Source: Epilithonimonas lactis
Lineage (GTDB): Bacteria > Bacteroidota > Bacteroidia > Flavobacteriales > Weeksellaceae
Length of the DNA stretch: 64,000 nt
Assembly (NCBI RefSeq): GCF_900110605.1
Contig: NZ_FOFI01000001.1
Location: 806,001-870,000 of the forward strand
Direction of reading: 5' to 3'
The position numbers were made by a program, and so were the translations under genes. Position 1 is the stretch's first letter; every line of letters starts with the position of its first letter. Under the pieces are notes generated by a model. The model saw only the letters and a program-made list of their open reading frames with translations, was not told the DNA's origin and ran no database searches. Below are positions 16,026 to 24,547 of the stretch, piece by piece.

Positions 16026-18305
16026 TTATGGATTCGAAATAATCAATGTCGATGGAATGTCCGACAGCCAAAGACTTTTGGAATCGATGAGGTTTCTCCA
16101 GCTCTTGCTGCTGATCAACATCAGATCTTGACTTTGCAGGAAATCTTTTTCAATCGTTTTCTCATTGTAAAGCGTAATGTGGTTCGGCGCAATATGTTCG
16201 ATGTTTCTGATCAATTCGCGGATCTCCGTGTTCTTTCTAATTTGTCCAGCAGCATCCAAAATAATCACTTGAGAATCATTGTTATTGATCAGTCGTTTCG
16301 CATATTCAACCAAGAAGAAATCATTTAGTTCAAAAATCGGGATGAAGATCTTGTCTGCACTTTCAAATTTTTTATTCACCATCACACCTACAGGAATATT
16401 CGTTTTGTCAAGAATACTCAGTGTGAAATCGTCAAAAGGCGATGCATTGAAGATATAAGATTTTCCTTTTACAGTGTTCAAAAGTTTCTCAGGATTGATG
16501 ATCTTGGTCGTGAATCCGAGAAGCTTTCCGAGCAAACTTCCTTCGTAGATGGATTTCCCCAGCATCACAAGAAGAAGGTCATAATTGCCTTTGTTTGTAA
16601 TGTTGATGAGGTCGTTTTCGATATCTGTAGAAGCTTTGAAAAGGGTAGTGACTTCCAGTTTCAGTTCATTTGAAGTTTCAATCACGTCTTCAAAGAGTTC
16701 TTTTTCGTAATTTTCAATATCATAGGCGTGAAGCTCATCTACAGGTGCAATGTTCATTGCGGTGATGCTCTTGTTGCCATTCATCTTGTTTGTCAGATTG
16801 TCCGCAAATTTCAATAATGCGCGTCCGGCATTGGGTGTTTCAAAAGATAGAAGGACCTTGTACTTTTCGTCATTCACGTCTTGGTCTTCTTCCAACATTG
16901 ATTTTTTTCCTTTGAAAAGATAATTGATTAAATCCAAAGATGGTCCGGTCATAAATGTTGTGAAAAGTGCCATTATCACCATCATTGCAAACAATTCAGG
17001 TCCCATTACGCCGAGGTCATAACCGATATTAAGAACAATTAATTCAGTAAGTCCTCTTGTGTTCATCAAAGCACCGATGGTGAGACTGTCTTTCCAACTG
17101 ATTCGCAGGAATTTTGCGGTCAACGCACTTCCTATGAATTTTCCGATGACAGCGGTCAGAATGATCAATCCACCGATCTTCCACAGGTGTGGGTCATTAA
17201 GCAAACCAATCTGAGTTCGAAGTCCCGTGAATACGAAGAAAAGTGGAAGCAATAAGACCAAAGCCACATCCTCAACTTTCTCTATAAAGAGATTTCGGAA
17301 TTTCACATTTTCCGGCATGATCGCGCCTGCCATGAATGCACCGAATAATGCGTGAATCCCAATCACTTCCGTTGCGTAAGAGGAGATAATTAACACTAAA
17401 AAGAATACGGCAACCAAAGCTTTGTTGATGAAACCTTTTCCTTTTTGAGATTCGGCAATTCTGGTTAAAAATGGTTTTACCAATTTGATCATTAGAAAAA
17501 CATAGAGAACTGCCATCAAAATCACAAACACAGATCCTGAGAAAGATCCTGCTTTTACAATCGCGATCACGGCCGCCAAAATACACCAAGCCGTGATGTC
17601 ATCTGCTGCAGCACAAGTGATCACGATGGTTCCGATCTTGGTCTTATGAAGGTTCCGCTCTTGTACAATTCTAGCCAAAACCGGAAATGCGGTGATACTC
17701 ATCGCAATTGCAATAAACAAGGCGAATGAACTAAACTGAATGCCTTCCGGCGCAAATTCTTTATAAATGAAATACGAAAGTCCGATTCCCAAAGCAAAAG
17801 GGAAAATGATACTTGCGTGGCTGATGACTACAGCATCATGTGCTTTTTTTCTAAGAACGCTAAGATCCAGTTCCATCCCGACAATGTACATGAAGAGGAT
17901 CAATCCGATCTGACTGAGGAATTGAAGGTTTGGAAGCGATTCTTTCGGGAACATAAACGCAGAAAACTCCGGGAAGTAAAGTCCGACCAACGATGGTCCG
18001 AGCACGATCCCGGCAATCATTTCACCAATAACGGATGGCTGTTTTAGCTTGACACAAATCCACCCAAAAAGTTTGGCCACCATAATGATGGTCACAATCT
18101 GTGCTAACAAAAGCGCCAAAGGATGGTGCAGATTTGTCAGAAAAGAATCGGTGAAGTTTTCCCACATCGTTGCGCCGGTTGCTTTGCTTGGAGCGATGTT
18201 TTCGCCAACTTCCAAAGTTTTTCCTTCGATGAAAAACCAATACATCAAACAGGAAAAGAAGGCAATGGTAAGAACGTAAAAAATAATATTCCTGTACTTT
18301 TTCAT
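16026..18305 (-). CDS. Cation:proton antiporter (CPA2 family) with C-terminal USP-like region
   Basis: 759 residues. An N-terminal segment (residues 5-25) leads into about 12 membrane segments of the Na+/H+ exchanger domain (residues about 60-450). AWCILAAV after CAAADDIT carries the Asp-Asp ion-binding type motif. MNTRGLTELIVLNIG is typical of bacterial CPA2 exchangers. The last 280 residues are soluble and resemble universal stress protein halves, a likely nucleotide- or ligand-binding regulator. It should exchange Na+ or K+ for protons at the inner membrane. A small hairpin lies in its 5' leader. Confidence 0.92.
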   Translation of the reverse strand: MKKYRNIIFYVLTIAFFSCLMYWFFIEGKTLEVGENIAPSKATGATMWENFTDSFLTNLHHPLALLLAQIVTIIMVAKLFGWICVKLKQPSVIGEMIAGIVLGPSLVGLYFPEFSAFMFPKESLPNLQFLSQIGLILFMYIVGMELDLSVLRKKAHDAVVISHASIIFPFALGIGLSYFIYKEFAPEGIQFSSFALFIAIAMSITAFPVLARIVQERNLHKTKIGTIVITCAAADDITAWCILAAVIAIVKAGSFSGSVFVILMAVLYVFLMIKLVKPFLTRIAESQKGKGFINKALVAVFFLVLIISSYATEVIGIHALFGAFMAGAIMPENVKFRNLFIEKVEDVALVLLLPLFFVFTGLRTQIGLLNDPHLWKIGGLIILTAVIGKFIGSALTAKFLRISWKDSLTIGALMNTRGLTELIVLNIGYDLGVMGPELFAMMVIMALFTTFMTGPSLDLINYLFKGKKSMLEEDQDVNDEKYKVLLSFETPNAGRALLKFADNLTNKMNGNKSITAMNIAPVDELHAYDIENYEKELFEDVIETSNELKLEVTTLFKASTDIENDLINITNKGNYDLLLVMLGKSIYEGSLLGKLLGFTTKIINPEKLLNTVKGKSYIFNASPFDDFTLSILDKTNIPVGVMVNKKFESADKIFIPIFELNDFFLVEYAKRLINNNDSQVIILDAAGQIRKNTEIRELIRNIEHIAPNHITLYNEKTIEKDFLQSQDLMLISSKSWRNLIDSKSLWLSDIPSTLIISNP

Positions 18306-18333
18306 AAGTAGATTTTATTTAAAGATCATATGC

Positions 18334-18349
18334 GATCGATTGCTCGATC
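18334..18349 (-). other. Perfect 6-bp hairpin with GCAA loop in the antiporter 5' leader
   Basis: On the minus strand GATCGA and TCGATC enclose the tetraloop GCAA, which belongs to the stable GNRA class. It sits about 29 bases upstream of the antiporter start codon. It may be chance or a stabilising or regulatory mRNA element. Confidence 0.35.
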
Positions 18350-18465
18350 TCATCATCATTAATTTGTATTTGACTTGAATTAAGACGCTAATTTGAGAAC
18401 TTTTGGGCAATATCAAACCCATCTTTTTTTATTATGTAATGAAATTTGTAAATAATGTAATCAAA

Positions 18466-18855
18466 TTACTTGAAGCGGTAACCAACGCCGATCCCGACTT
18501 TCCATTTCCCGTCATCAATGGATGTTTTGGCATTGTAGTACAGTGGAACTTGCAAAGCCAATTTTTTGTAAGCTATTGTGATTCCCATTCCGAGATTTGG
18601 TGTGATGATGCTATTTTTGGTAGAATTTGAGTTGTCTTCTTTGATCCTGATGGAAGGTAACATTCCGAACATCACTTTGGTCTGATTTTGAACGAAACTC
18701 ACACTTGGCCCTGTGAAATTCACGAACGCGCCATGGTCAACGTAGCCAGCGACGGCAATTCCTTCAAAGAATGAAAGTTTGACCTTTGACACATTGTCCT
18801 GCGCAAAATATAATATTGGAATAAATAATAAGGTGGAACCGATAAGCTTTTTCAT
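18466..18855 (-). CDS. Small secreted, probably outer-membrane-associated beta protein
   Basis: 129 residues from the ATG at 18855 (a second ATG lies three codons upstream). A signal peptide ends at about LYFAQ. The mature protein has alternating polar and apolar stretches (AVAGYVDHGAFVNFTG, LALQVPLYYNAK) and ends KVGIGVGYRFK. A terminal aromatic residue in a GVGYRF-type strand is common in outer membrane beta-barrels, so a small barrel or a fragment of one is possible. No family recognised. It is transcribed alone. Confidence 0.7.
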   Translation of the reverse strand: MKKLIGSTLLFIPILYFAQDNVSKVKLSFFEGIAVAGYVDHGAFVNFTGPSVSFVQNQTKVMFGMLPSIRIKEDNSNSTKNSIITPNLGMGITIAYKKLALQVPLYYNAKTSIDDGKWKVGIGVGYRFK

Positions 18856-18953
18856 TGTGATCATCTTTTAAAATTCTCGGCAAATGTAATAGTACAAATG
18901 ACTCGAAATAAGATCTTGTAATGAAAAGGCTTTAAAATGTAATTAAACAGGAT

Positions 18954-19652
18954 TTAGAATTTATCCATCAAAGAATTTCTGTAAACTTCACTCACGTTGA
19001 GCTTCAGCGGATTTCCATCGTTCGAATTCATATCCAGAATGATCTCTGATGATGAAAAAACCTTGATGTGTTTGGTGTTCACCATTTCCTTTTTGTTGAT
19101 CTGTACAAAATATTTCTGTGGCAAGAGTTCTGATAAATGTTTGAAGCTTAAATTTTTAAGAATCAATTCTGAGTCGTTTTTGAGAAAGATGTCTTTGTCT
19201 CGGCTATCAATTTCTGAGGTTTTGATGTAAACGATCTCATTGGTAAAGATGACGGTTTTCCCAAGATTCGTGTTCCACTCGAAGAAGTTGTTCTTTTCTT
19301 TTTCTGTGATGAGTTTTTCTGCCTTTTCAAAGGCCTGTTGCAAACGTTCTTTTTTGATGGGTTTTCGGACGTAATCTACCACATCCAGATCAAACGCTTC
19401 CGCAGCATATTCTTTATAGGCGGTCGTGAAAATGATGTGTTTCCCTTTGATCAATTCCGCTACCTGAAGGCCGTTCATTCCCGGCATTTCGATGTCGAGG
19501 ATGCAAAGGTCGCAATCGATATTGTTGATCTCCTGAAGAAAAACCTTTGGGTTGTTGAAGGCCTTTATGACTTCGACATTCAACTCATCACAAAGCAGTT
19601 TCAGGTAGCTGATCGCCAGCAATTCATCATCCAGTATAACGCATTTTATCAT
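18954..19652 (-). CDS. LytTR-family response regulator
   Basis: 232 residues. The receiver domain (about 1-120) has acidic pocket residues DDE near the N-terminus, the phospho-acceptor Asp in CILDIEMPGMNG, Thr in IFTTAYKEYA and Lys in YVRKPIKKERL. The C-terminal half is a LytTR DNA-binding domain with LIKNLSFKHLSELLP-like and YFVQINKKEMVN stretches (first reads LILKNLSFKHL). Its start overlaps the end of the sensor kinase gene by 26 bases. It should regulate genes in response to that kinase; targets are not evident. Confidence 0.93.
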   Translation of the reverse strand: MIKCVILDDELLAISYLKLLCDELNVEVIKAFNNPKVFLQEINNIDCDLCILDIEMPGMNGLQVAELIKGKHIIFTTAYKEYAAEAFDLDVVDYVRKPIKKERLQQAFEKAEKLITEKEKNNFFEWNTNLGKTVIFTNEIVYIKTSEIDSRDKDIFLKNDSELILKNLSFKHLSELLPQKYFVQINKKEMVNTKHIKVFSSSEIILDMNSNDGNPLKLNVSEVYRNSLMDKF

Positions 19653-20400
19653 AGAATTCTCCCAGATTTATTTTTAAATGTGCAGTGTAGATATCGTTGT
19701 TGATGCTTTTCGTTAGTTTGTAATGGTTTTTGTAAATCATCTTTAGCCGTTGATCAAATGAGCCACTTCCGAAACCGCTGTTTTCCTTTTGTAGTGGTGT
19801 TTTTTCTGAAATTTTGTTGCTGACCTTCATTTCAAACTGTCGGTTTTCCAGACTCAAATTAATGGAAATAAAAGAATCCTGCGCCAGAAAATCAGTGTGT
19901 TTGAAGGCATTTTCTATCAGATCAACTGAGATCAATGGTGCAAATATCTTCTCCGAATAGATGGAATCTTCTTTGTCGATCTTGGTTTTGATCCGAAGGT
20001 CGAAGAGAGGATTGATCTTGATCTTATTGATGTCGATCAAACTCATGGCAAACTCCAGCTCAGCTTTTGCGCTCACGTACTTGTTGCTGCTTTCGTAGAG
20101 AATGTAATCCAGAATATTCGCTAGTTTATCAAGAGAAATGTAAGTCTGATAAGCGTGTGACTGTACAGAATTGAGGATATTTTTGAAAAGATGTGGATTC
20201 AGTTTGGTCTCGATGTGATCCAAGCGAACGTTGTCCAATTTCTTTTCGATGACCTTGTAATTGTCCTCCAGGATCTTGTTTTTGGTTTTTGCAGACCTGT
20301 ATTTTCCGTAGAGAAAAAATGACAGAACGATCAGGAGAAAGATGGCGAAAATTCCTCCGAAAAGAAAATAGTCCGGGAGTAATAGATTTCTGCCATTCAT
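19627..20400 (-). CDS. LytS/YehU-type sensor histidine kinase
   Basis: 257 residues. One membrane segment (about residues 8-30) is followed by the His_kinase domain: the H-box reads LNPHLFKNILNSVQSH (family usual NPHFLFN), and the N-box LIENAFKH begins near residue 160. The G-box FGSGSFDQRLKMIY is a divergent form of the usual GLxNVRERL. There is no large sensor domain, so the input may come through the membrane segment or a partner. It is the cognate kinase of the overlapping LytTR regulator. Confidence 0.9.
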   Translation of the reverse strand: MNGRNLLLPDYFLFGGIFAIFLLIVLSFFLYGKYRSAKTKNKILEDNYKVIEKKLDNVRLDHIETKLNPHLFKNILNSVQSHAYQTYISLDKLANILDYILYESSNKYVSAKAELEFAMSLIDINKIKINPLFDLRIKTKIDKEDSIYSEKIFAPLISVDLIENAFKHTDFLAQDSFISINLSLENRQFEMKVSNKISEKTPLQKENSGFGSGSFDQRLKMIYKNHYKLTKSINNDIYTAHLKINLGEFYDKMRYTG

Positions 20401-20409
20401 AGCGTGCTT

Positions 20410-20437
20410 TTAGAAGTTAGGTTTTAGAAATTAGATC
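20410..20437. repeat. Degenerate heptanucleotide tract (TTAGAAR word), four units
   Basis: The units TTAGAAG, TTAGGTT, TTAGAAA and TTAGATC follow without a break, 10 bases upstream of the histidine kinase start codon (minus strand). The same word is used at 62188-62215. Confidence 0.65.
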
Positions 20438-20456
20438 TACAATTAAATCAATAGAT

Positions 20457-20828
20457 CTATTTTATTTTTTTCAATCCTGTAAATTCTGCTGACTCTTTAC
20501 ATTTGGAATAGCTGACTTCGAATCTTGGATTGTCTTTAGGATAAAGTAGAAGATATTGCGGACAAGGTTTTGCTTGCGCCTTGCTTCTGTCAAAATCGAT
20601 TTTTCCGGCTGCAATCATGCTATCTTTCAAGAATTTTTCTGAGATCTTGTTGGATTCCATTTCAGTTTTGAAGGCTGGAGCATATTTGAAATCTTTGGTC
20701 AAAGTTTCAGCAATCACTCTGTCATTCGGGAAATAAGAGCAAGTCGTTCCTTTTTGATTAAGGATAAAAAAGACGATCAATAATCCAGGAATAAGACCTA
20801 TTGCGTAGAATTTAAGTTTTTTGAGCAT
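20457..20828 (-). CDS. Small membrane-anchored protein, DUF4258-like
   Basis: 123 residues with one N-terminal membrane anchor (residues 7-24) and a soluble domain outside. GTTCSYFPNDRVIAETLTKDF and the two later Cys (KPCPQYLL, SKCKESAEF) resemble flavobacterial proteins annotated with DUF4258; this link is from memory and moderate. Function unknown. It begins 15 bases after the alanine dehydrogenase stop, so it is likely the second gene of an ald operon. Confidence 0.72.
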   Translation of the reverse strand: MLKKLKFYAIGLIPGLLIVFFILNQKGTTCSYFPNDRVIAETLTKDFKYAPAFKTEMESNKISEKFLKDSMIAAGKIDFDRSKAQAKPCPQYLLLYPKDNPRFEVSYSKCKESAEFTGLKKIK

Positions 20829-20843
20829 TGTTGAGTCTAAGTC

Positions 20844-22040
20844 TTAGAAAATCAATAGATTAATATCGTGATAAGGAAGGTCAAACCTATTGCAGATCAG
20901 CTGCTTTGTGTGTCTTCCTTTGTACATGTATAGTGATTGTTTGATCTCGGCTTTATGGATTAGCATATTTTCGAAGCCGCCTTCTTCGTCGTAGCCTAAA
21001 AGATAACTTAGGAAGAAATTGCTGACCGCTTTCGTAGTCGTTCTCGGCATTTTTGAAGTCAGATTCGGAAGTCCGCAATGGATCACACCATGTTTAACCA
21101 CGAAAGGATTTTCGGTTGTTGTCAATTCAGAAGTCTCGATCACTTTTCCGTTATCGATTGTAATATCAATGATGACGCTTCCTTTTTTCATTTTCATCAC
21201 CATGTCTTCAGTAACGATTGGTGGCAAGTTGAGTCTTGGTAAAGCGCCGATGACAACGTCGGCCCTTCTCAATGATTTGGTCAATTCTTTTGGGTCGATG
21301 ATGGATGTCGGAACACGACTGTCTACCAAAGTATGAAGTCTTCGAAGCTTCGAAAGAGAATTATCAAAAACCTTAACGCTCGCACCAAGTCCGATTGCCG
21401 CCTTCGTAGCAAATTCGCCAACGATCCCTGCGCCTAGGATCACAACTTCTGTGGGACGAACACCAGTGATTCCACCAAGCATCAATCCGTTCGACATGGC
21501 TAAAAGTTCAGATGCATATAAAATAGAAACACTTCCTGCAATTTCACCAATCAATCTGACCAATGACAACTGCTTGTACTCATCCATAATGAATTCGAAA
21601 GCGATCGCATTGACTTTTTTACAAGCTAGTTTCAAGAAATAATCTTTGTCCCGAAGGTTGATCTGCAAAGCCGAAATGAGGTAGGTCATCGGTCTTAGAT
21701 ATTCGATCTCCTCTTCTGTAGGTGGATTTATCTTTAAAACGAGGTCTTGAGCAAATGCCACTTTTGGGTCGTCGGTGATCTCTGCGCCAGCCTCAGAATA
21801 GAGTAGGTCGGAGTAATGCGAGCCCAATCCTGTTCCAGCTTCGATGATTACCTTATGACCATTGTTTACCAAGATCTGAACAGCATCTGGGATGATACAG
21901 GTTCTTTTTTCGTTCAGACAGGTCTCTTTCGGGATCCCGATACTGAATGCTTTTCCTTTTTTTACAACTTCGAGTTTCTCTTCCTTAGGAATCAGATCTT
22001 CCTCGGTAAAAGGCGTAAATATGGTAGATGTACTGCTCAT
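20844..22040 (-). CDS. ald: Alanine dehydrogenase
   Basis: 398 residues. It interconverts alanine with pyruvate and ammonia using NAD. The N-terminal domain has GIPKETCLNEKRTCIIPDA and the Glu-rich IIEAGTGLGSHYSD; the NAD loop is VVILGAGIVGEFATKAA near residue 195; GVIHCGLPNLTSKMPRT near the end is typical. The N-terminus carries about 25 extra residues (MSSTSTIFTPFTEEDLIPKE) compared with the bacterial enzyme, as commonly seen in Bacteroidota. It is a cytoplasmic enzyme. tsaE lies just upstream. Confidence 0.93.
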   Translation of the reverse strand: MSSTSTIFTPFTEEDLIPKEEKLEVVKKGKAFSIGIPKETCLNEKRTCIIPDAVQILVNNGHKVIIEAGTGLGSHYSDLLYSEAGAEITDDPKVAFAQDLVLKINPPTEEEIEYLRPMTYLISALQINLRDKDYFLKLACKKVNAIAFEFIMDEYKQLSLVRLIGEIAGSVSILYASELLAMSNGLMLGGITGVRPTEVVILGAGIVGEFATKAAIGLGASVKVFDNSLSKLRRLHTLVDSRVPTSIIDPKELTKSLRRADVVIGALPRLNLPPIVTEDMVMKMKKGSVIIDITIDNGKVIETSELTTTENPFVVKHGVIHCGLPNLTSKMPRTTTKAVSNFFLSYLLGYDEEGGFENMLIHKAEIKQSLYMYKGRHTKQLICNRFDLPYHDINLLIF

Positions 22041-22097
22041 GAAAATGAATCGTTAATCAAAAATAAAGAACAAAGATAAAACAATTTTATGGTACGG

Positions 22098-22505
22098 TTA
22101 ATTAAATTCGATTTCGCGTCCGGATTCTGTATTCGTAATGCTCATTTCGTGAAAATCGTAAGCTTCCAGCTCATCCATGTAGATCTCTGGCCACTCGATA
22201 ATTGATAGATAGCAATTGTCCAGATACTCCTCGATCCCAAAATCGTACGCTTCCTCCACAGATCTCAATCGATAAAGGTCAAAGTGGAAGACCTTCCCTT
22301 TTGGCGTATCATATTCGTTAACAATAGAGTAGGTTGGCGAGGATATTTCGTCTTGGCTTCCTAGTTCTCGAAGTAGGAACTGAGAAAAGGTCGTTTTGCC
22401 GGCACCAAGATTTCCTTTCAATAGTAAAATCGGATGTTTGATCTCGGGAATGATCTGTTCTACCACAGTTTTCCATTCTGCTAGCGTTTTGATTTGGAAG
22501 TTCAT
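22098..22505 (-). CDS. tsaE: tRNA threonylcarbamoyladenosine biosynthesis ATPase TsaE
   Basis: 135 residues, the full family length. Walker A is GNLGAGKTTF near residues 31-40. SSPTYSIVNEY and VFHFDLYRL follow in the family's order, then a Walker-B-like LSIIEWPE. It acts with TsaB and TsaD to place t6A at position 37 of ANN-decoding tRNAs. It lies 57 bases upstream of ald on the same strand. Confidence 0.94.
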   Translation of the reverse strand: MNFQIKTLAEWKTVVEQIIPEIKHPILLLKGNLGAGKTTFSQFLLRELGSQDEISSPTYSIVNEYDTPKGKVFHFDLYRLRSVEEAYDFGIEEYLDNCYLSIIEWPEIYMDELEAYDFHEMSITNTESGREIEFN

Positions 22506-22691
22506 GTCGATTGGTTTGTGCTAAGTTAAAAACTATCTGTAAAAATATATTTTTTTGACTAATATCTTTAAAGTATTTAATGCATATTATTTAATGATAA
22601 ATATTTACTGCAATGATTAATTTTATATATAGATATTATTTTTAATTATTTTTTAAAAATATTAGAATTTTTTAATTAATATTGCATTGCT

Positions 22692-23285
22692 ATGAAATCC
22701 CGTAACCCTCTTTGTATTCAAATGAAGATTTATATCGAATTTTTTACAAAATGTCGTCATGTATTTCTTTTGGGTTTTATCACTTTTCAAGTTTGTTTTT
22801 CCCAACTCAGCTCAGATGCTGATATTCAATTCGATTCGGAATCTTTTGCAGCAATTTATTTAAAAAACGGCTATTTCGATATTGACAACCGCAAATATTC
22901 GAAGTTCCAAAATCCAGTTCAAATTTCTGGAAATGCAAACTGGAAATCAAATGTTGAAGAGAAGGAAAATTTACTGTTAAGTAAAACAGAGATCTTTTCT
23001 TACAAAGATGATTATGGGACTTCTGAAACAAAGCTAGTGCACAAAGTTCTTTTCAATAAGTTTGGCATTGCTCAATTTACAAAGGACAAGGAGATGGCTG
23101 ACAATTTTTACGCTTCGCCAGAGACCATTTTCTTTTCAACAAATTCTATTTTCTATATTTCAAAGACTATGATTTTCGCATCAGATGATTTCCAGTCGAA
23201 TTTATTTTCCAGTAATGTCCACATTTTGAAAATAAGCAATTTTATAGCTTATATATCGGTTAGGCCTCCGCCAATTTTCATTTGA
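22692..23285 (+). CDS. Secreted protein of unknown function
   Basis: 197 residues from the first ATG; a second ATG at 22722 would give a more standard signal peptide ending at VCFSQ. The mature part (about 160 residues) has no recognised domain; segments such as IYLKNGYFDIDNRKYSKFQNP suggest a beta-rich fold. The preceding 186 bases are extremely AT-rich with no clear feature. It begins a run of four secreted-protein genes ending at 27503, 72 bases before the Gly-rich protein, and may belong to the same unit. Confidence 0.7.
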   Translation: MKSRNPLCIQMKIYIEFFTKCRHVFLLGFITFQVCFSQLSSDADIQFDSESFAAIYLKNGYFDIDNRKYSKFQNPVQISGNANWKSNVEEKENLLLSKTEIFSYKDDYGTSETKLVHKVLFNKFGIAQFTKDKEMADNFYASPETIFFSTNSIFYISKTMIFASDDFQSNLFSSNVHILKISNFIAYISVRPPPIFI

Positions 23286-23357
23286 TTTCGTTTTTGCACG
23301 ATCACGTTCTGTGGTTGTGGTCATTTTTAGGGTCAACTTATTATTAACAATTATTTT

Positions 23358-24542
23358 ATGAAAAAATTAAATCTACTCTTTACAGTAGCATTGTTTCTTG
23401 TGGGAAATCGAATGTTTTTTTCTCAGACAGCTGGTTCACAAATCTTTAATTATACCACGGGCGTTTCTCAAACCTTCACTGTGCCAGTTGGCGTCAACTC
23501 TATAACTGTAGAAGTCTGGGGTGCAGGCGGCGGCGGTGCAGGCGGAAGTACAGGTAACGCACGTGCAGGTGGTGGCGGTGGAGCTTACACCAGATTGGTG
23601 ATAGCGACAACTTCGGGAACATCCTACAGTGTAAATGTAGGTCAAGGTGGTTCTGGGACTAGTAATCCTGGTGGTACTGGCGGCGCAAGTAGCTTTTTGT
23701 CTGGAAGTACAGTGCTTGTGCAAGCTGCGGGCGGTACGGGCGGTAATAGTGGTACAGCAGGAGCCGGTGGTGTATTGGCTTCTGGCCTGCCTGCTACTGG
23801 TGCCACAAGATTTAGTGGTGGCGCTGGCGGTGTACCGATTGCATCTGGTTCTGGCGGCGGCGGTGGTGGTTCTGCAGGAGCTGGCGGCGGAGGCGGTGCT
23901 GGTGGAAATGGTACAGCAGACATTGGTTCAGGAGGTGCTGGAGGAGCTGCTGGTATTACGGCTACAGGATTCAATCCCGGAGCTGTGGGAGGAATCGGTG
24001 GAACAAGAGGCAATGCAGCCGGAAATGCTGCTGGAACAGGTAATGTGCCTGGTAGTGGCGGCGGTGGTAGAGGTTCAAACTCTTCTGCGGTGTCAAAAGC
24101 TGGTGGTAATGGAGGCAATGGAAGAGTGGTGGTCAATTACACAGTCAACAGTATTGACCTTAGTGTGACAAATGCAATCTCTAATGCAAATCCATTTGTG
24201 AATGACCTGGTTACCTTCACGGTAGTTGCAAGAAATAATAATTCCACACTCGCTGTTTCTGAAGTGTTTCTAACGGATCTACTGCCTACAGGCTACACTT
24301 TTATCTCTTCGAATCAATCAGGTTACAATCATACGTCTGGTGTTTGGAATATTGGAAATATGGCAGCTAATGCTTCAACGACGCTTACGATAGCAGCGCT
24401 TGTAAATGAAACAGGAGTTTATAATAACACCGCATCGATAAGTTCAGCAACGATTCCGGATAATGTCCCAGCAAACAATACGGCAACTGTGAACGTGACA
24501 GTTTGCAAAGGCGGAACAACAGCACCACAAGTAAAGCAATAA
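23358..24542 (+). CDS. Secreted glycine-rich protein with C-terminal DUF11 domain
   Basis: 394 residues. After a signal peptide (ends about RMFFSQ) comes a short beta start, FTVPVGVNSITVEVWGAGGG, typical of the glycine-rich domain found in bacterial surface proteins. A Gly/Ala/Ser-rich stretch of about 190 residues follows (about 58-248), with runs such as GGGGGGSAGAGGGGGAGG. A DUF11-type Ig-like domain (SIDLSVTNAISNANPFVNDLV to NNTATVNVTV) ends the protein. There is no T9SS sorting domain. The locally high GC and the Pro-rich antisense frame are by-products of Gly codons. It is probably surface-exposed or secreted; role unknown. Confidence 0.85.
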   Translation: MKKLNLLFTVALFLVGNRMFFSQTAGSQIFNYTTGVSQTFTVPVGVNSITVEVWGAGGGGAGGSTGNARAGGGGGAYTRLVIATTSGTSYSVNVGQGGSGTSNPGGTGGASSFLSGSTVLVQAAGGTGGNSGTAGAGGVLASGLPATGATRFSGGAGGVPIASGSGGGGGGSAGAGGGGGAGGNGTADIGSGGAGGAAGITATGFNPGAVGGIGGTRGNAAGNAAGTGNVPGSGGGGRGSNSSAVSKAGGNGGNGRVVVNYTVNSIDLSVTNAISNANPFVNDLVTFTVVARNNNSTLAVSEVFLTDLLPTGYTFISSNQSGYNHTSGVWNIGNMAANASTTLTIAALVNETGVYNNTASISSATIPDNVPANNTATVNVTVCKGGTTAPQVKQ

Positions 24543-24547
24543 TTAAA

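Noticed and set aside
23642-24136. Long Pro-rich reading frame on the minus strand
   Set aside because: It is the complement of the Gly-codon run of the glycine-rich protein. GGN repeats automatically give open CCN frames, and there is no start context or family similarity.
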